A DNA stretch of 64,000 bases from Bacillus sp. B15-48 (GTDB lineage: Bacteria; Bacillota; Bacilli; Bacillales; Cytobacillaceae): positions 31,257 to 95,256 of the forward strand of contig NZ_WOFU01000010.1 in NCBI RefSeq assembly GCF_016879755.1, written 5' to 3'. A program made the translations under genes and the position numbers. Shown piece by piece: positions 45,486 to 53,299 of the stretch (within the stretch, counting starts at the first letter, position 1; every line of letters starts with the position of its first letter). The notes below the pieces were generated by a model. That model was not told the origin of the DNA and made no database searches. It was given only the letters and a program-made list of their open reading frames with translations.

Positions 45486-46286
45486 TTAACTTTCACCCCA
45501 CACTTCTTTTATTGTATCTCTAAATAATTGATCAAGCTCATTGGTAGGATCGGGAATCTCAATCTTCAAGCCTTTTGTATAAGCCTCTAGATGCTCAATC
45601 TCGTTATTCAAATATTCGTTAATGATGTCGATTCTTCGTTCTAGAGTTAATTCTTCCCCAGCGATTTTCCGTTGTAATAATGTGAAAATCGTATCCTTTA
45701 ATTCCCCTGGTGGCAATAGATCTTCTACTAATTCTTGAAATTCGATTGGCGGGATTGAGTCATATTTTTCTATCCACTTAGCTGCTAAAACTGGGCGAAG
45801 TACATAAAAGTATTTTTTGATACGAACTTCATTTCCTTGAAGATAATCACGAAAATTCCCTTTTGCCATGTTCAAATAATGATAGAGACAAGAGAGTGGT
45901 GAAAAGATTTTCTTATCTAGGTCCTTCATTTTATCAATCGTTGAATAGGACTGATAATAAATAATATGTGAGCGCAGCCATTCTAAAAGCGGTGGATTTG
46001 ACTTTCGAAACAGTCTAAGTGCTTTTGTGAGTTCCCAGCCACTTAAGTCCAATAAGGGGTCTATCGGAATCGAAATCGAATCTCTAGCAGGGATTTCAAT
46101 CACATCTCGTTTCTGATCAATCGATAAATACCAATTTGGATGATGAATATAAATAAAACGAACATCATAATCACTATCTTTAGAAGGAAATCCCCAAACA
46201 CGACTTCCTGACTCACATGCGAAGAGAATTTTTATATCATAATCCCTTTCAATCTGGTTAATCACATCAATAATATGTTCACGCAT
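45486..46286 (-). CDS. YcgL-like nucleotidyltransferase
   Basis: 266 residues of the YcgL family of DNA polymerase beta-like nucleotidyltransferases. The active site is CESGSRVWGFPSKDSDYDVRF, cut here to its core SGSRVWGF plus SDYDVRF. Function is unknown; distantly related proteins act in RNA repair or as antitoxins. TTGGAGGAATTTT precedes the ATG at 46286, so the longer frame to 46313 is not used. Confidence 0.85.
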   Translation of the reverse strand: MREHIIDVINQIERDYDIKILFACESGSRVWGFPSKDSDYDVRFIYIHHPNWYLSIDQKRDVIEIPARDSISIPIDPLLDLSGWELTKALRLFRKSNPPLLEWLRSHIIYYQSYSTIDKMKDLDKKIFSPLSCLYHYLNMAKGNFRDYLQGNEVRIKKYFYVLRPVLAAKWIEKYDSIPPIEFQELVEDLLPPGELKDTIFTLLQRKIAGEELTLERRIDIINEYLNNEIEHLEAYTKGLKIEIPDPTNELDQLFRDTIKEVWGES

Positions 46287-46463
46287 GAAAATTCCTCCAA
46301 TATGTTCTTCCACCCTGTTTAACTAGTATTTCTGTTTCTATTTTATCAAAACCATTAACAGATTTTTCTGTTTTCTTCAAACAATTGTTATCTCTAAAAA
46401 ATTTGTATACGTAAAATGGAATGGTGTCATATTAGGATTAGACAAAACAGGGTGGTGACGACG

Positions 46464-46595
46464 ATGAAAAAGATTAGGTTTATTCCTCTTATTACAATAT
46501 TATTAATGGTAATTATACCCATCCATTCTTTAGCCGATAATGATAAAGTGATACTTCCATCAGTGGGGGTTTTCTTCATACCTACTGTTGGTTAG
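46464..46595 (+). CDS. Short secreted-peptide ORF, probably a truncated gene
   Basis: 43 residues with a clear signal peptide (MKKIRFIPLITILLMVIIP, then HSLA) and a mature part of about 19 residues (DNDKVILPSVGVFFIPTVG). A GGGTGG stretch precedes the ATG. It ends just as the structured repeat-like element begins, so the C-terminus may have been replaced. No family recognised. Confidence 0.35.
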   Translation: MKKIRFIPLITILLMVIIPIHSLADNDKVILPSVGVFFIPTVG

Positions 46596-46599
46596 TCGC

Positions 46600-46690
46600 G
46601 CAGAGCCCGATTGATTTTTCTAAGGGCTGAAGCTCATAGAAAAATCTTATCTCACCAATCGGATCTTTACGGACAGTTAATCCCTTACCT
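46600..46690. repeat. Structured intergenic element, repeat-like
   Basis: CCGATTG plus ATTTTTC (46607-46620) pair with GAAAAAT (46639-46645) and CAATCGG (46656-46662) around an 18-base loop and a 10-base bulge. The flanks read GCGCAGAGCC and GGACAGTTAATCCCTTACC. It resembles structured interspersed repeats (bcr-type) that I associate with the Bacillus cereus group, but only one copy is in this window. Confidence 0.4.
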
Positions 46691-46710
46691 ATCCTAATAT
46701 TTTTTTAAAC

Positions 46711-46833
46711 AGAAATGTAACACAAGAAGAGGTGGTTGATATGACGATTGCTATGCTTAGTAATCCATCCAGAGCAGTTACAGGCGAAATTATTTATGGA
46801 GATTCAGATTATAATATAGTCGGCTCCGTTTAG
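46711..46833 (+). pseudogene. C-terminal fragment of a short-chain dehydrogenase, FabI-like
   Basis: A 40-codon open stretch reading TQEEVVDMTIAMLSNPSRAV then TGEIIYGDSDYNIVG, the C-terminal end of FabI-like SDR enzymes (typical TGEIIYVDSGYNI). No N-terminal Rossmann part is present. A remnant. Confidence 0.6.
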
Positions 46834-47169
46834 CTAGCGAACATCCCGAAAAAGGTAAGTCCCCTTGCCTTGTTCAAATAATGATACAAACAAGAGGTTC
46901 TTGATGTTTATAACCTAGTCTCCGTTGAAAAACACATAAAAAAAAGTGGATAACCTCGTGCTCATCACACTTAGTTATCCACAAGTAGTGGTAATGTCAA
47001 TCTTAGGTATAAGGTGTTGGTGAATTTCATAATATATACTAAAATCCCTCCGTACTATGGATGTTTGTCTAGGATGTTTATTAACCTGATTATGTCTTCT
47101 TTATTAATTGTGTATTAATTTTCGAATTCCAAATATTCAGTTATTAATTAGTGAATTTAAACTATCCTT
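46834..47169. other. Intergenic debris between YcgL-like and Rieske genes
   Basis: Bases 46857-46905 (CTTGTTCAAATAATGATACA) resemble an internal part of the YcgL-like gene near 45860-45900 and are probably a decayed fragment of a paralogue. A terminator is listed separately. Nothing else is recognised. Confidence 0.4.
46946..46982 (-). terminator. Terminator for the second catabolic cluster
   Basis: GTGGATAAC and GTTATCCAC pair perfectly around a 19-base loop; on the minus strand a run of eight or nine T follows. It is about 190 bases past the Rieske oxygenase stop. Confidence 0.8.
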
Positions 47170-48144
47170 TTATGCAGTTCCTACTGTCACACCAAGCTCA
47201 GTTAACCAGCGTCGGTAAGCGATGGCTAATCGATCCGACTTCAGATGCAACTCAGTTTGCAAATCTAATGGCAGCTCTTCAGGACGTTGAGTCTCAATCA
47301 TCGCCGCATCCTGTTGGTTGATTGTATTTTGGAATTCCAAAAAAGTATCATTTGAAGCGTCCAAGTCGTAGTTACGGGCCACAAGAGAAAACATAAGCGT
47401 TTTCCGGGCACTTACGGGAACAGCGTGAATCCAGTTGATTTTTATAATCCCCGTATTTGGATCAGTCTTCGTCAATCGGGCGGTAAAAGGGCTAAGGATC
47501 TCATATACAATACCGTTATTAATACTTTGACCACGACCGTCCGGATCTGGCTGATATACGTAAATCGGATCAGAGATATATCTTCCATCTCTAAAATGAA
47601 CTTTATACTCTTTCACTTCCGGATATTCTGATGATCCAAGAAGGCCATCATGTATCCAGGCTAAGTGCCCAACATCGAGGAAGTTTTCTACCACCCTAGT
47701 AAACGCGCCATTGACATAATTGGGACCACTAATAATTGTCCGGAATGCTGGATCTGAGTATTCAGGATACGGCGGGGGAGAACTTGACGGTTGGCCGAGG
47801 CTGACCCAAATAAGCCCATACCGCTCTTGACATTCATAGACAATAGCCTTTGCCTTTTGGGTGATCGCTTGCTCTTTTGGCTGAGATGGAATCCGTACGC
47901 ACTGTCCACTGCAGTCATACTCCCAGCCGTGATAAGGGCATACGAGAACGCCGTTTTTGACCCACCCCCCTGATAGTGCCGCCCCCCTATGGATGCAGAG
48001 ATCTTTAAATGCATGTACACCTTTTTCTGTACGAAATAGTGCTACTCTTTCCCCCATAATTTCAATAGGAACTGGTTTATTACCAAGATTATCCGCAACC
48101 ATGACAGCAAACCAACTGTCCTTTAACACTTGATCCTGTAACAT
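47170..48144 (-). CDS. Rieske non-heme iron oxygenase, oxygenase subunit
   Basis: Adds oxygen to or demethylates a small molecule, with electrons from a separate reductase. Rieske cluster ligands are CIHRGAALSGG and CPYHGWEYD. The mononuclear iron site is ENFLDVGHLAWIHDGLLG, with the usual His-X4-His spacing and a later Asp expected. 324 residues is short and VanA- or stachydrine-demethylase-like rather than a benzene-type dioxygenase. AAGGAGG 9 bases from the ATG. No reductase gene is nearby. Proximity to a BCCT transporter makes an N-methylated substrate a possibility, as inference only. Confidence 0.9.
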   Translation of the reverse strand: MLQDQVLKDSWFAVMVADNLGNKPVPIEIMGERVALFRTEKGVHAFKDLCIHRGAALSGGWVKNGVLVCPYHGWEYDCSGQCVRIPSQPKEQAITQKAKAIVYECQERYGLIWVSLGQPSSSPPPYPEYSDPAFRTIISGPNYVNGAFTRVVENFLDVGHLAWIHDGLLGSSEYPEVKEYKVHFRDGRYISDPIYVYQPDPDGRGQSINNGIVYEILSPFTARLTKTDPNTGIIKINWIHAVPVSARKTLMFSLVARNYDLDASNDTFLEFQNTINQQDAAMIETQRPEELPLDLQTELHLKSDRLAIAYRRWLTELGVTVGTA

Positions 48145-48194
48145 CTTGTTAATCCTCCTTAAGTATCTTGTTCGAACTACATTTTGGTGAGTTA

Positions 48195-48902
48195 TTAAAC
48201 CTTAAGGCTCGATTGATTTTCAGCCAATGTTCCTCTCCATTGATTCAATAGATCCGGTGAATCGACTACAAGCCCAAAATACATTGAAATAATCCGTAAC
48301 GTAGCCTCTTCATTTGACTCATAACCACGTGCCAGATCCCGAGGTATAACAATTCGAAAATCTCTGTTCGCTCCTTCAGTAGCAGTGCTAAGAAGACAAC
48401 AATCAAGCATAGTACCAGTTAAAATCAAGGTCTCCTTTCTCATGTTCCGTAATAGTAATTCTAGATCAGACGGATAAAAAGCACTAAGTCTTTTTTTACC
48501 GTCAACAATATAATCATTTTCTTTAACATCAATACCAAATTCTGTCCATTTAGTGCCCTCTAGAGCGTGCTCATCAATACCTGGGATTGGCCCTACAGTT
48601 TCTGGAAATAATAATCTCCATGCGCTGATATTTCCTTTAATATCGTCTGAACCATCTTTACGAAGGACGGACCGAACGTGAATGATAGGAATTCCCAACT
48701 GACGGCATTTATCGTTAAAAGCATTTATTGGTTCAATAATCTCTCTAGCTCTAGGTGATGGACAAGGGCAATCAGGATCTTCACTCAGGTGCCCCAAATG
48801 CATATCAATAGTTATTACAGCTGTCTTTTTAATATCTAAAAATAAATCATAATATCGTTCATCAAATAATTGTTTTTTAATCCCATTAAAATAAGCATCC
48901 AT
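48195..48902 (-). CDS. Isochorismatase-family cysteine hydrolase
   Basis: 235 residues. Triad candidates: Asp in ITIDMHLGHL, Lys in VDGKKRLSAFY and Cys in TGTMLDCCLLSTA. A family of amidases and carbamoyl hydrolases (nicotinamidase, maleamate amidase, biuret hydrolase). Lies between the BCCT transporter (gap 29 bases) and the Rieske oxygenase. It is not closely similar to the other isochorismatase-like enzyme at 10816-11493. Substrate unknown. Confidence 0.88.
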   Translation of the reverse strand: MDAYFNGIKKQLFDERYYDLFLDIKKTAVITIDMHLGHLSEDPDCPCPSPRAREIIEPINAFNDKCRQLGIPIIHVRSVLRKDGSDDIKGNISAWRLLFPETVGPIPGIDEHALEGTKWTEFGIDVKENDYIVDGKKRLSAFYPSDLELLLRNMRKETLILTGTMLDCCLLSTATEGANRDFRIVIPRDLARGYESNEEATLRIISMYFGLVVDSPDLLNQWRGTLAENQSSLKV

Positions 48903-48931
48903 CGTTACATTTCACCATTCCTTTCAAATTA

Positions 48932-50545
48932 TTAACTACTTAAGGAATCCCCTTTTTTTGTGACTGAAATGTTTTGATTTTCATTAGGCAAATTTATATA
49001 ATGAGACTCTTCCACATCTTTTAACATCCTTGGTAGACATTTTATATTGTAGACGGCTATGGCAATGGCTACTGGAAAAGAGGCAATCAAAATTGTACCT
49101 TGAATAGGAGTTAATCCCCCAAGGTAGAGTAGTACTAAAGAAGTACCTCCCATTGCAGTGGACCATAATACTTTATGCCAATTTGGTGGATTATTCAAAC
49201 CAGTTGTTGTCACGGCAAGCGAATCTGCAATGGCATCAGCCGAAGTAGCTAGTGAAATTAATGTAACAATCATGAAGAGAGGCGCTAGGATTTGATGTCC
49301 GGGAATTTGATTTAACCAAGCCCAGAGAACCATCTCCGTCCCTCCTTCAGCTAATGCCTTGGTCGCAATCCCATCCAAAAGTCGGTCATAGTACACACTA
49401 GATCCAGCCATCATCAGATACCAAACAAAAAACGCCCCATTTAATATCAAGGTGGCAACGACAGTTATTTGCCGAATCGTACGCCCCCTAGAAATTCTTG
49501 CGAAAAATATCCCCATTAGAGGAATCCAACCAATACAGAACCCAGCAAAAAAGATTGGTCCGTAGGATAACCAGGTGATATCACCAAAAGGGTTTACCCA
49601 AAGCGCCAAACGCGGATACTCGGTTAGAATAATTCCAAATGAGCTAAAGATTAATTTAATAAGTGGGAGAGTAGGTCCTAGCACTAAGATAGCCAACCCT
49701 AGAGCGATTAACATCCAGGAATTCCAATTAGCCAAAAACTTGATTCCTTTATGCAAACCTGTAACTGCACATATTGCTACAATAAACGTTGTGCCAACAA
49801 TGATTATCGTGTAGATTAAAAGATTTGGGACTATATCGTACACTACTTGTAATGACTGGCCTAATGACAACGCTAACAAACCGATAGGTGCGAGCATTCC
49901 AGCAAGAATAGCCAACGAGGCAAAGAAGTTTAATCCTCTTCCAATAATGCCTCCAGTTGGATTTCCCCCTGTTCTTTTCCATAACACGGGATATAACATC
50001 GAACTAGCATTCATGGGAAGCCCTCTGTGGTAGTGTGCGATCATCAATCCTACAGCAGCTAAGCAGTAACCTGGAAACATAGGCATCCAATTAACACCCA
50101 TATAGGCTATGGCAGCTTCAATAGCTCCGTTTGAACCCGGCTCCACTCCAGGAAAGGCTGGTGGAACATTTGCTGAATTCATAATCAAATCTGCAGGTGC
50201 AAAAAATATAAGACTGACGGCAAGCGCTGCGGTAAATATCATCGACATCCAACTAAATGTACTAAACTCTGGTTTTTCTATTCCTCCAAGTCGTATAGAT
50301 CCAAAACGTGAAAACCCAACTATAAAAACGAGAATGAAATTCATAGCATAAATCGTCAAATAGAACCAACCAAAAGTGTTCGTTAAAGCATTGGTGCCAG
50401 ATGCAATGGCTTTAGTCATTATATCTGGGATAACAATAGCACTAAGCATTAAAATTACAACAATCCCTATCAGCCCCACAACTACAGGGACATCTCCAAA
50501 TTCAGATTTGGCACCTTTAACAGCATCACCCGACGAATCTTTCAA
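48932..50545 (-). CDS. BCCT-family transporter
   Basis: 537 residues with about 12 membrane segments. Members carry betaine, carnitine, choline and related quaternary amines by Na+ or H+ symport or exchange. Seen: LIFFAPADLIMNSANVPPAF, the NWMPMFPGYCLAAVGLMIAH loop with aromatic residues, and TSADAIADSLAVTTTGL, matching the family signature. The unusual N-terminus and loss of the full Gly-Met-Gly sodium motif suggest a distant member. Start is TTG. It probably imports the substrate used by this cluster. Confidence 0.85.
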   Translation of the reverse strand: MKDSSGDAVKGAKSEFGDVPVVVGLIGIVVILMLSAIVIPDIMTKAIASGTNALTNTFGWFYLTIYAMNFILVFIVGFSRFGSIRLGGIEKPEFSTFSWMSMIFTAALAVSLIFFAPADLIMNSANVPPAFPGVEPGSNGAIEAAIAYMGVNWMPMFPGYCLAAVGLMIAHYHRGLPMNASSMLYPVLWKRTGGNPTGGIIGRGLNFFASLAILAGMLAPIGLLALSLGQSLQVVYDIVPNLLIYTIIIVGTTFIVAICAVTGLHKGIKFLANWNSWMLIALGLAILVLGPTLPLIKLIFSSFGIILTEYPRLALWVNPFGDITWLSYGPIFFAGFCIGWIPLMGIFFARISRGRTIRQITVVATLILNGAFFVWYLMMAGSSVYYDRLLDGIATKALAEGGTEMVLWAWLNQIPGHQILAPLFMIVTLISLATSADAIADSLAVTTTGLNNPPNWHKVLWSTAMGGTSLVLLYLGGLTPIQGTILIASFPVAIAIAVYNIKCLPRMLKDVEESHYINLPNENQNISVTKKGDSLSS

Positions 50546-50814
50546 TTTTCACCTTCACCTCTCCTGCTAAAATTAATGTCAATCTCGCTGAAACCATTTA
50601 ATTATTTCTAAATCTCCATTAACTACAATTCTATCACCTCCTAAAAAATTCGTATTTGTATATCTAGCTCATGTTTCCAAAATCACTTCTGCCTTAAAGG
50701 TAGGATGATAGGGTTATTTATATATTAAACTTTTCAAGTCTATTTGCAAAGTTATTATTCTGAATTTTCAGTATATTAAATATAATTTTCAGAAAATACC
50801 GCCACCAGCATGGG
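50546..50814. other. Intergenic region upstream of BCCT
   Basis: AT-rich, presumably carries the promoter of the BCCT-isochorismatase-Rieske genes. No unambiguous promoter pair seen; a TATTAAATATAAT run near 50772-50784 is suggestive. Confidence 0.35.
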
Positions 50815-50976
50815 CTAAGTGGTTAAATATAGCTCTGCCAATTCTCCAGTCACCATAATAGTAGCGTTTACATAATCGATGCTGAGCTCTCCTAAACGAT
50901 GGGGAATGGCTAATACAGTATCAGGCCATTGTGTGGAAATTCCGTCACCAATTCATTGAAGCTCTTTTACCCCCAT
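50815..50976 (-). pseudogene. moaE: moaE remnant (molybdopterin synthase large subunit)
   Basis: Starts two bases after moaA ends and reads MGVKELQ-stop-IGDGISTQWPDTVLAI, then PHRLGELSIDYVNATIMVTG. MoaE proteins have QIGDEI..WPG..VAI.HRLG.L.I....V.IAV in the same order. The N-terminal ~45 and the C-terminal half including the HR..A..ACR region are missing, and one in-frame TGA interrupts the match. A decayed fragment. Confidence 0.6.
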
Positions 50977-50978
50977 TT

Positions 50979-52001
50979 TCACCCACCAATGTAATACATC
51001 TCTATCTTCTTATTTTTAGGTATGTTCGTATTAAGAATTCTTTCATCTGAGTAACGATCTTTTCTATTACTCCAAACGTTAGTAATGACATTTCTAATCT
51101 CTTCATCCCCTGCACCGGCTTGAATAAGCGAACGAAGATTCGTTCCTTGTGTAGCAAATAAGCAAGTATAAAAGTAACCGTTCGCCGAGAGACGAACTCT
51201 AGTACAAGTGGAACAAAAGGAGTCCGTTACCGAAGAAATCACGCCAATTTCCTCCTTCGTACCACGATAGCGATAACGGGAGGCCACTTCCCCAAAATAA
51301 TTCGGCTGAACTAGTTCCAAAGGCATCTCTGCATCTATACGCTCAACAATTTCTTGTTTAGACAACACTTGCGTAAGGTCCCAACCATTGCTATTTCCTA
51401 CATCCATAAACTCTATAAAGCGTAAAATGTACCCAGTCCCTCGGAAGTAACGCGCCATTGGCAATATATCCTGGTCATTGCCCCCCTTTTGTACAACCAT
51501 ATTAATTTTCACTTTCATTCCGACTTTTGCAGCAGCTTCAATACCATCTAAGACGGTTTGGACATCGCTGCGACCGCCGTTCATTCTCCTAAATACTTCA
51601 TTATTAATGCTGTCTAGGCTAACATTAATACGTTTAAGTCCTGCCTCTTTCAGTTCCTTCGCATATTTAGCTAGAAGTGTACCATTGGTTGTTAAAGCAA
51701 TATCAGCAATTCCGTCAATCGAGCCCAACATTTGGATTAACTTTGACAGATCCTTACGCAACAACGGTTCACCGCCAGATAGACGAATCTTCTCCACACC
51801 GAGTGATACAAAAACCCGAGCCAGGCGAGTAATTTCATCAAAAGTTAGTAGTTGATCTTTTGAGAGAAACTCAAAATCTGGACCAAATACCTCTTCAGGC
51901 ATACAGTAACGGCACCGAAAATTGCAACGATCGGTGACAGAAATACGTAAATCACGGAGAGGACGGCCAAAGGTGTCCAAGACCTTTCCTATATCATTCA
52001 T
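50979..52001 (-). CDS. moaA: GTP 3',8-cyclase MoaA, molybdenum cofactor biosynthesis
   Basis: Radical SAM enzyme for the first step of molybdenum cofactor synthesis. The SAM cluster motif is [12 protein letters not shown]; the C-terminal cluster is [18 protein letters not shown]; the protein ends in the essential Gly-Gly (YYIGG). [16 protein letters not shown] and LSGGEPLLR fit. 340 residues, normal length. Its place in a molybdenum-hydroxylase cluster suggests a dedicated copy to boost cofactor supply. Confidence 0.95.
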   Translation of the reverse strand: MNDIGKVLDTFGRPLRDLRISVTDRCNFRCRYCMPEEVFGPDFEFLSKDQLLTFDEITRLARVFVSLGVEKIRLSGGEPLLRKDLSKLIQMLGSIDGIADIALTTNGTLLAKYAKELKEAGLKRINVSLDSINNEVFRRMNGGRSDVQTVLDGIEAAAKVGMKVKINMVVQKGGNDQDILPMARYFRGTGYILRFIEFMDVGNSNGWDLTQVLSKQEIVERIDAEMPLELVQPNYFGEVASRYRYRGTKEEIGVISSVTDSFCSTCTRVRLSANGYFYTCLFATQGTNLRSLIQAGAGDEEIRNVITNVWSNRKDRYSDERILNTNIPKNKKIEMYYIGG

Positions 52002-52278
52002 TTTATATACTCCTCTCTTTTAACCTACAATTTCTCACTTTTGAGTATTTTAGAAAAGCACCTTACTACATCGATGATGTTTTCTTGTTGTTCTCCTGTC
52101 CCACAATAGTGTCAAAAATATGATTGTATGGAAAGGACTAATAACCATGATATTATATCAATCTATTGAATTACTGAGGCAAATGGAAACGTTAAATTCA
52201 TTGAAATTTCCTACCACTAAAGTGGTTTTAACCATTAGTGAATGAAAATGGAAAAATGAATAATGGACTTGGCTTTAT
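52002..52278. other. Intergenic region upstream of moaA
   Basis: A 33-codon plus-strand frame at 52147 (MILYQSIELLRQMETLNSL) has no recognisable family. No Moco-riboswitch-like structure was spotted by eye. Nothing else seen. Confidence 0.35.
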
Positions 52279-52460
52279 CCCTATCACACCTGAAACATCT
52301 GTTCCACGAATGAATGGGACACTCTTTGGAATTGCCCCTGCCGAGACATAATATCCGTATAATTAATACCTGTAGTAGTAACTTTTATCAGTACTTCTTC
52401 CGGTCTCTGGACAGGGTCTGGCACATCATGAATACGCATTACCATAATCGCTTCATATAT
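52279..52460 (-). pseudogene. Quinone oxidoreductase (zinc-type alcohol dehydrogenase) N-terminal remnant
   Basis: Reads MRIHDVPDPVQRPEEVLIKV then TTTGINYTDIMSRQGQF, and after a frameshift VPFIRGTDVSGVIG. Both match the N-terminal part of NADPH:quinone oxidoreductases. The rest is absent. It begins directly after the nitrilase stop. Confidence 0.6.
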
Positions 52461-52462
52461 GC

Positions 52463-53299
52463 TTAAACCAGAGTAAATTCACCATAAATATCTGTACGCC
52501 TATCTGCAAACAAGTTATTTTGTGGATTATGTGCTTTTGTACGTGTCTGCAATAAATCCAAATCCGCAGTAAGAAACTCATGTTTCTCCACAGATGCTGG
52601 TCCTGTCACAGGCCATCCTGATGGGCCGGCAATTAGACTCCCCCCAAGAAACTGGGTAAGCTGATTGCCACCGCAAGCATCGGCACAAGCAATATAAATA
52701 CGATTCATGCTAGCATGGGCCATCGCACAATAAGCCTGCATGCTAAACCCTCGATCATCCCATTGTTTGCCGACGGGAGTAACCCAAGCTGTTGGCGCAC
52801 AGATTATTTCAGCCCCATTCATTGCTGCCATTCTCACCGCCTCTGGAAAACGTAGATCATAACAAATCAGCATGGACACCTTCCCCCAACCTAAGTCGAA
52901 TACAGGAAAGCCTGTGTCCCCTTGAGTAAATATCTTTTTTTCGTTATAGAACAAATGAGCCTTCCGATATGTGCCAATATAACCGTCTGGACCGATTAGT
53001 ACGGCAGAATTGTATATCAAACCATTGGCCTTTTCGCATAATCCTCCTACTATATATATATCTCGTAGGCTGGCAAACTGCGTCCACTTCTCAACTGATT
53101 CGCCGTCGATTGACTCGGCAACCTGTTGTGCCATTTCTGGGGTAAGATCGTATCCACTTTGGCAAAGCTCAGGGAGGACAACCAATTTCGCTCCCTGTTT
53201 CGCCGCTTTCTCCATATAAAGGATGGACCGAGAAATATTGTCTTTAACATTTCCAGGTTTCGACTCAAATTGAAGTACTGCAGTTTTTATAGTAGTCAA
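52463..53299 (-). CDS. Nitrilase-family carbon-nitrogen hydrolase
   Basis: 278 residues with the Glu-Lys-Cys triad: LPELCQSGYD, TYRKAHLF and MLICYDLRFPE. The family hydrolyses amides, carbamoyl groups or nitriles; the sequence resembles aliphatic amidase or omega-amidase-like members more than true nitrilases. Starts at TTG overlapping the stop of the molybdenum subunit gene, with GGAGG upstream, so it is translationally coupled to the Mo hydroxylase operon and likely acts on its product. Confidence 0.92.
   Translation of the reverse strand: MTTIKTAVLQFESKPGNVKDNISRSILYMEKAAKQGAKLVVLPELCQSGYDLTPEMAQQVAESIDGESVEKWTQFASLRDIYIVGGLCEKANGLIYNSAVLIGPDGYIGTYRKAHLFYNEKKIFTQGDTGFPVFDLGWGKVSMLICYDLRFPEAVRMAAMNGAEIICAPTAWVTPVGKQWDDRGFSMQAYCAMAHASMNRIYIACADACGGNQLTQFLGGSLIAGPSGWPVTGPASVEKHEFLTADLDLLQTRTKAHNPQNNLFADRRTDIYGEFTLV

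Noticed and set aside
47688..48020. 110-codon minus-strand frame inside the Rieske gene
   Set aside because: Overlaps the conserved Rieske domain in another frame; no ribosome site.
50815..50976. Second selenoprotein candidate (in-frame TGA after moaA)
   Set aside because: The TGA replaces a non-cysteine position in a MoaE-like fragment that also lacks both ends; decay is the simpler reading.
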